From assembly GCA_945903675.1 (NCBI GenBank), contig CAMDOP010000168.1, forward strand, positions 1 through 7,145: a stretch of DNA of 7,145 nt, read 5' to 3'. The notes under the pieces were generated by a model that searched no databases, had not been told where the DNA came from, and saw only the letters and a list, made by a program, of their open reading frames with translations. The translations under genes were made by a program, and so were the position numbers. This document shows positions 6,344-7,145 of the stretch, in pieces; the stretch's first letter is position 1, and every line of letters begins with the position of its first letter. The DNA comes from Crenothrix polyspora (GTDB lineage Bacteria; Pseudomonadota; Gammaproteobacteria; Methylococcales; Methylomonadaceae).

Positions 6344-6838
6344 ATGGAGTCTCCTGTTATTCTCATTATCGATGATACCTCTGATAACTTGGATCTTCTG
6401 AGAAATTTATTTAAAAAAACCTATAAAACCAGAGTAGCTAATAGTGGTGAGCGTGGTTTGAAAATTTTAGAAGAACATGCTCTCCCAGACCTCATTTTAC
6501 TTGATGTAATGAAGCCTGGAATCGATGGCTATGAAGTATGTAGGCTGATTAAGGCCAACCCGAGAACGAAAGATATCATCATTATTTTCCTGACTGCAAA
6601 AAATGAATCCATCGATGAAGAGTTTGGCCTTGCCTTAGGGACTAGTGACTTTATTTCCAAACCCATTCATCCAAGCATCACGTTAGCTCGAGTCAATAAT
6701 CAACTAAAAATTAAAGCGGCAGATGATTATCTAAAGAATAAAAGCAAGTATCTTGACTTAGAAGTGATTAGACGCGTGAATGAGATTTCAAAAATTCAGG
6801 ATGCGACAATTATGGCCTCAGAAGAAGTTAGAATTTAG
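6344..6838 (+). CDS. Response regulator receiver protein, truncated before an expected HD-GYP domain
   Basis: From ATG 6344 this is a 164-residue receiver protein: acidic pair Asp10-Asp11 (ILIIDDTSDNLDLL), phosphorylation site Asp54 in LILLDVMKPGIDGYEVC, Thr84 (FLTAK) and Lys106 (ISKPI). The phosphorylation apparatus is therefore complete. The C-terminal helix EVIRRVNEISKIQDATIMAS matches the linker that in response-regulator phosphodiesterases leads into ALASLAETRD...TGNH of an HD-GYP domain. Here the frame ends after EEVRI, and only about 50 bp separate it from the next gene. The longest frame starts at 6311 right after an in-frame TAG, adding 11 hydrophobic residues (MNLMFIFIIKN). I prefer 6344 because it gives the usual family start and fits the promoter; neither start has a clear ribosome site. 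It may be a stand-alone phospho-signal protein or the remnant of a longer one. No sensor kinase is in the window. Confidence 0.85.
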   Translation: MESPVILIIDDTSDNLDLLRNLFKKTYKTRVANSGERGLKILEEHALPDLILLDVMKPGIDGYEVCRLIKANPRTKDIIIIFLTAKNESIDEEFGLALGTSDFISKPIHPSITLARVNNQLKIKAADDYLKNKSKYLDLEVIRRVNEISKIQDATIMASEEVRI

Positions 6839-6852
6839 TTCTGTGTTAAGAA

Positions 6853-6879
6853 GGAGACAGGTTTATTGTAACCTACTCC
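6853..6879. terminator. Hairpin between convergent genes, possible bidirectional terminator
   Basis: GGAG (6853-6856) pairs with CTCC (6876-6879), and AGGTT (6859-6863) pairs with AACCT (6870-6874) around a TATTGT loop; a 2-by-1 internal loop separates the stems. It begins 15 nt after the response regulator stop and 10 nt after the hydrolase stop in the other direction. The hydrolase-direction transcript continues TTCTTAA, a weak U-rich tail; the other direction has none. A role in ending either transcript is plausible by location. Confidence 0.5.
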
Positions 6880-6888
6880 AATAATGAC

Positions 6889-7145
6889 TCATTGGTTCTT
6901 GTTTTCATTGACCCAAATTTTAAGTTGCGAAACAACCCAGTCGCTATCATCTAAAGGGAGATCATGCCCTGCCCAAGGGTGAAGTTGGATTTCAAAACCC
7001 CATTTTTTGCTTATTGCCTCTGAGCAGATAGGCGCTACCAGACGATCACCTAAACTATTTAATAAAAAAACTGATTGAATAGGCTTAATATTACCAGGTC
7101 GATAGGTTGCTGCTGCTTTTATCTGCCGCCAGCAATTTTTAAAAC
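6889..7145 (-). CDS. Alpha/beta hydrolase, C-terminal part (cut by window edge)
   Basis: The minus-strand frame ending at TGA 6891-6889 gives 84 residues running in from the edge. It contains the last two members of an alpha/beta-hydrolase catalytic triad: Asp33 in LLNSLGDRLVAP and His60 in HPWAGHDLPLDD, with the strand-turn spacing typical of the fold. The ending DDSDWVVSQLKIWV is the usual terminal helix. The nucleophile Ser and the start lie beyond the window. Family recognition (hydrolase or esterase type) is good, but the substrate cannot be told from this part. It is convergent with the response regulator, so a shared function is not implied. Confidence 0.82.
   Translation of the reverse strand, partial: FKNCWRQIKAAATYRPGNIKPIQSVFLLNSLGDRLVAPICSEAISKKWGFEIQLHPWAGHDLPLDDSDWVVSQLKIWVNENKNQ

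Noticed and set aside
1..7145. CRISPR array, tRNA, rRNA or riboswitch
   Set aside because: No regularly spaced direct repeats, cloverleaf or known riboswitch core were seen in the short non-coding stretches.

Overview
The window looks like a moderately AT-rich proteobacterial chromosome, most likely gamma- or betaproteobacterial. This rests on protein character only (LapB/LapC-type type I secretion, HD-GYP/GGDEF signalling, an IS5-family element); the species cannot be named from the sequence.

Layout from left to right. Positions 1-48 hold the first 16 codons of an IS5-family transposase reading off the left edge on the minus strand; its element probably ends near 152. Positions 153-314 hold no gene, only an imperfect nested hairpin. 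From 6188 down to 315 there is one tightly packed minus-strand operon. In transcription order it encodes an HD-GYP-PAS-GGDEF cyclic-di-GMP enzyme, a LapB/LssB-type ABC exporter with a degenerate C39 domain, a HlyD/LapC-type membrane fusion protein, and a LuxR-type regulator with a receiver-like domain lacking phosphorylation residues. Spacings are 28 nt, a 4 nt overlap and 3 nt. Across a 122-155 nt AT-rich divergent intergenic region lies a plus-strand response regulator. It consists of a receiver plus linker and stops where its relatives begin an HD-GYP domain. Convergent to it, running in from the right edge, is the C-terminal end of an alpha/beta hydrolase.

Functionally, the operon joins a predicted cyclic-di-GMP making/degrading enzyme to the inner-membrane and periplasmic parts of a type I exporter of the kind that secretes large RTX biofilm adhesins. 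The adhesin, the TolC-like outer membrane channel and LapD/LapG-type proteins are not in the window.

The most unusual structure is the divergent control region. The two start regions are near-identical copies in inverted orientation (17 of 18 positions), flanking 108 bp. That segment contains two further palindromes and two overlapping outward-facing promoter candidates. It could be an invertible or otherwise specially organised switch, although no invertase is present here.
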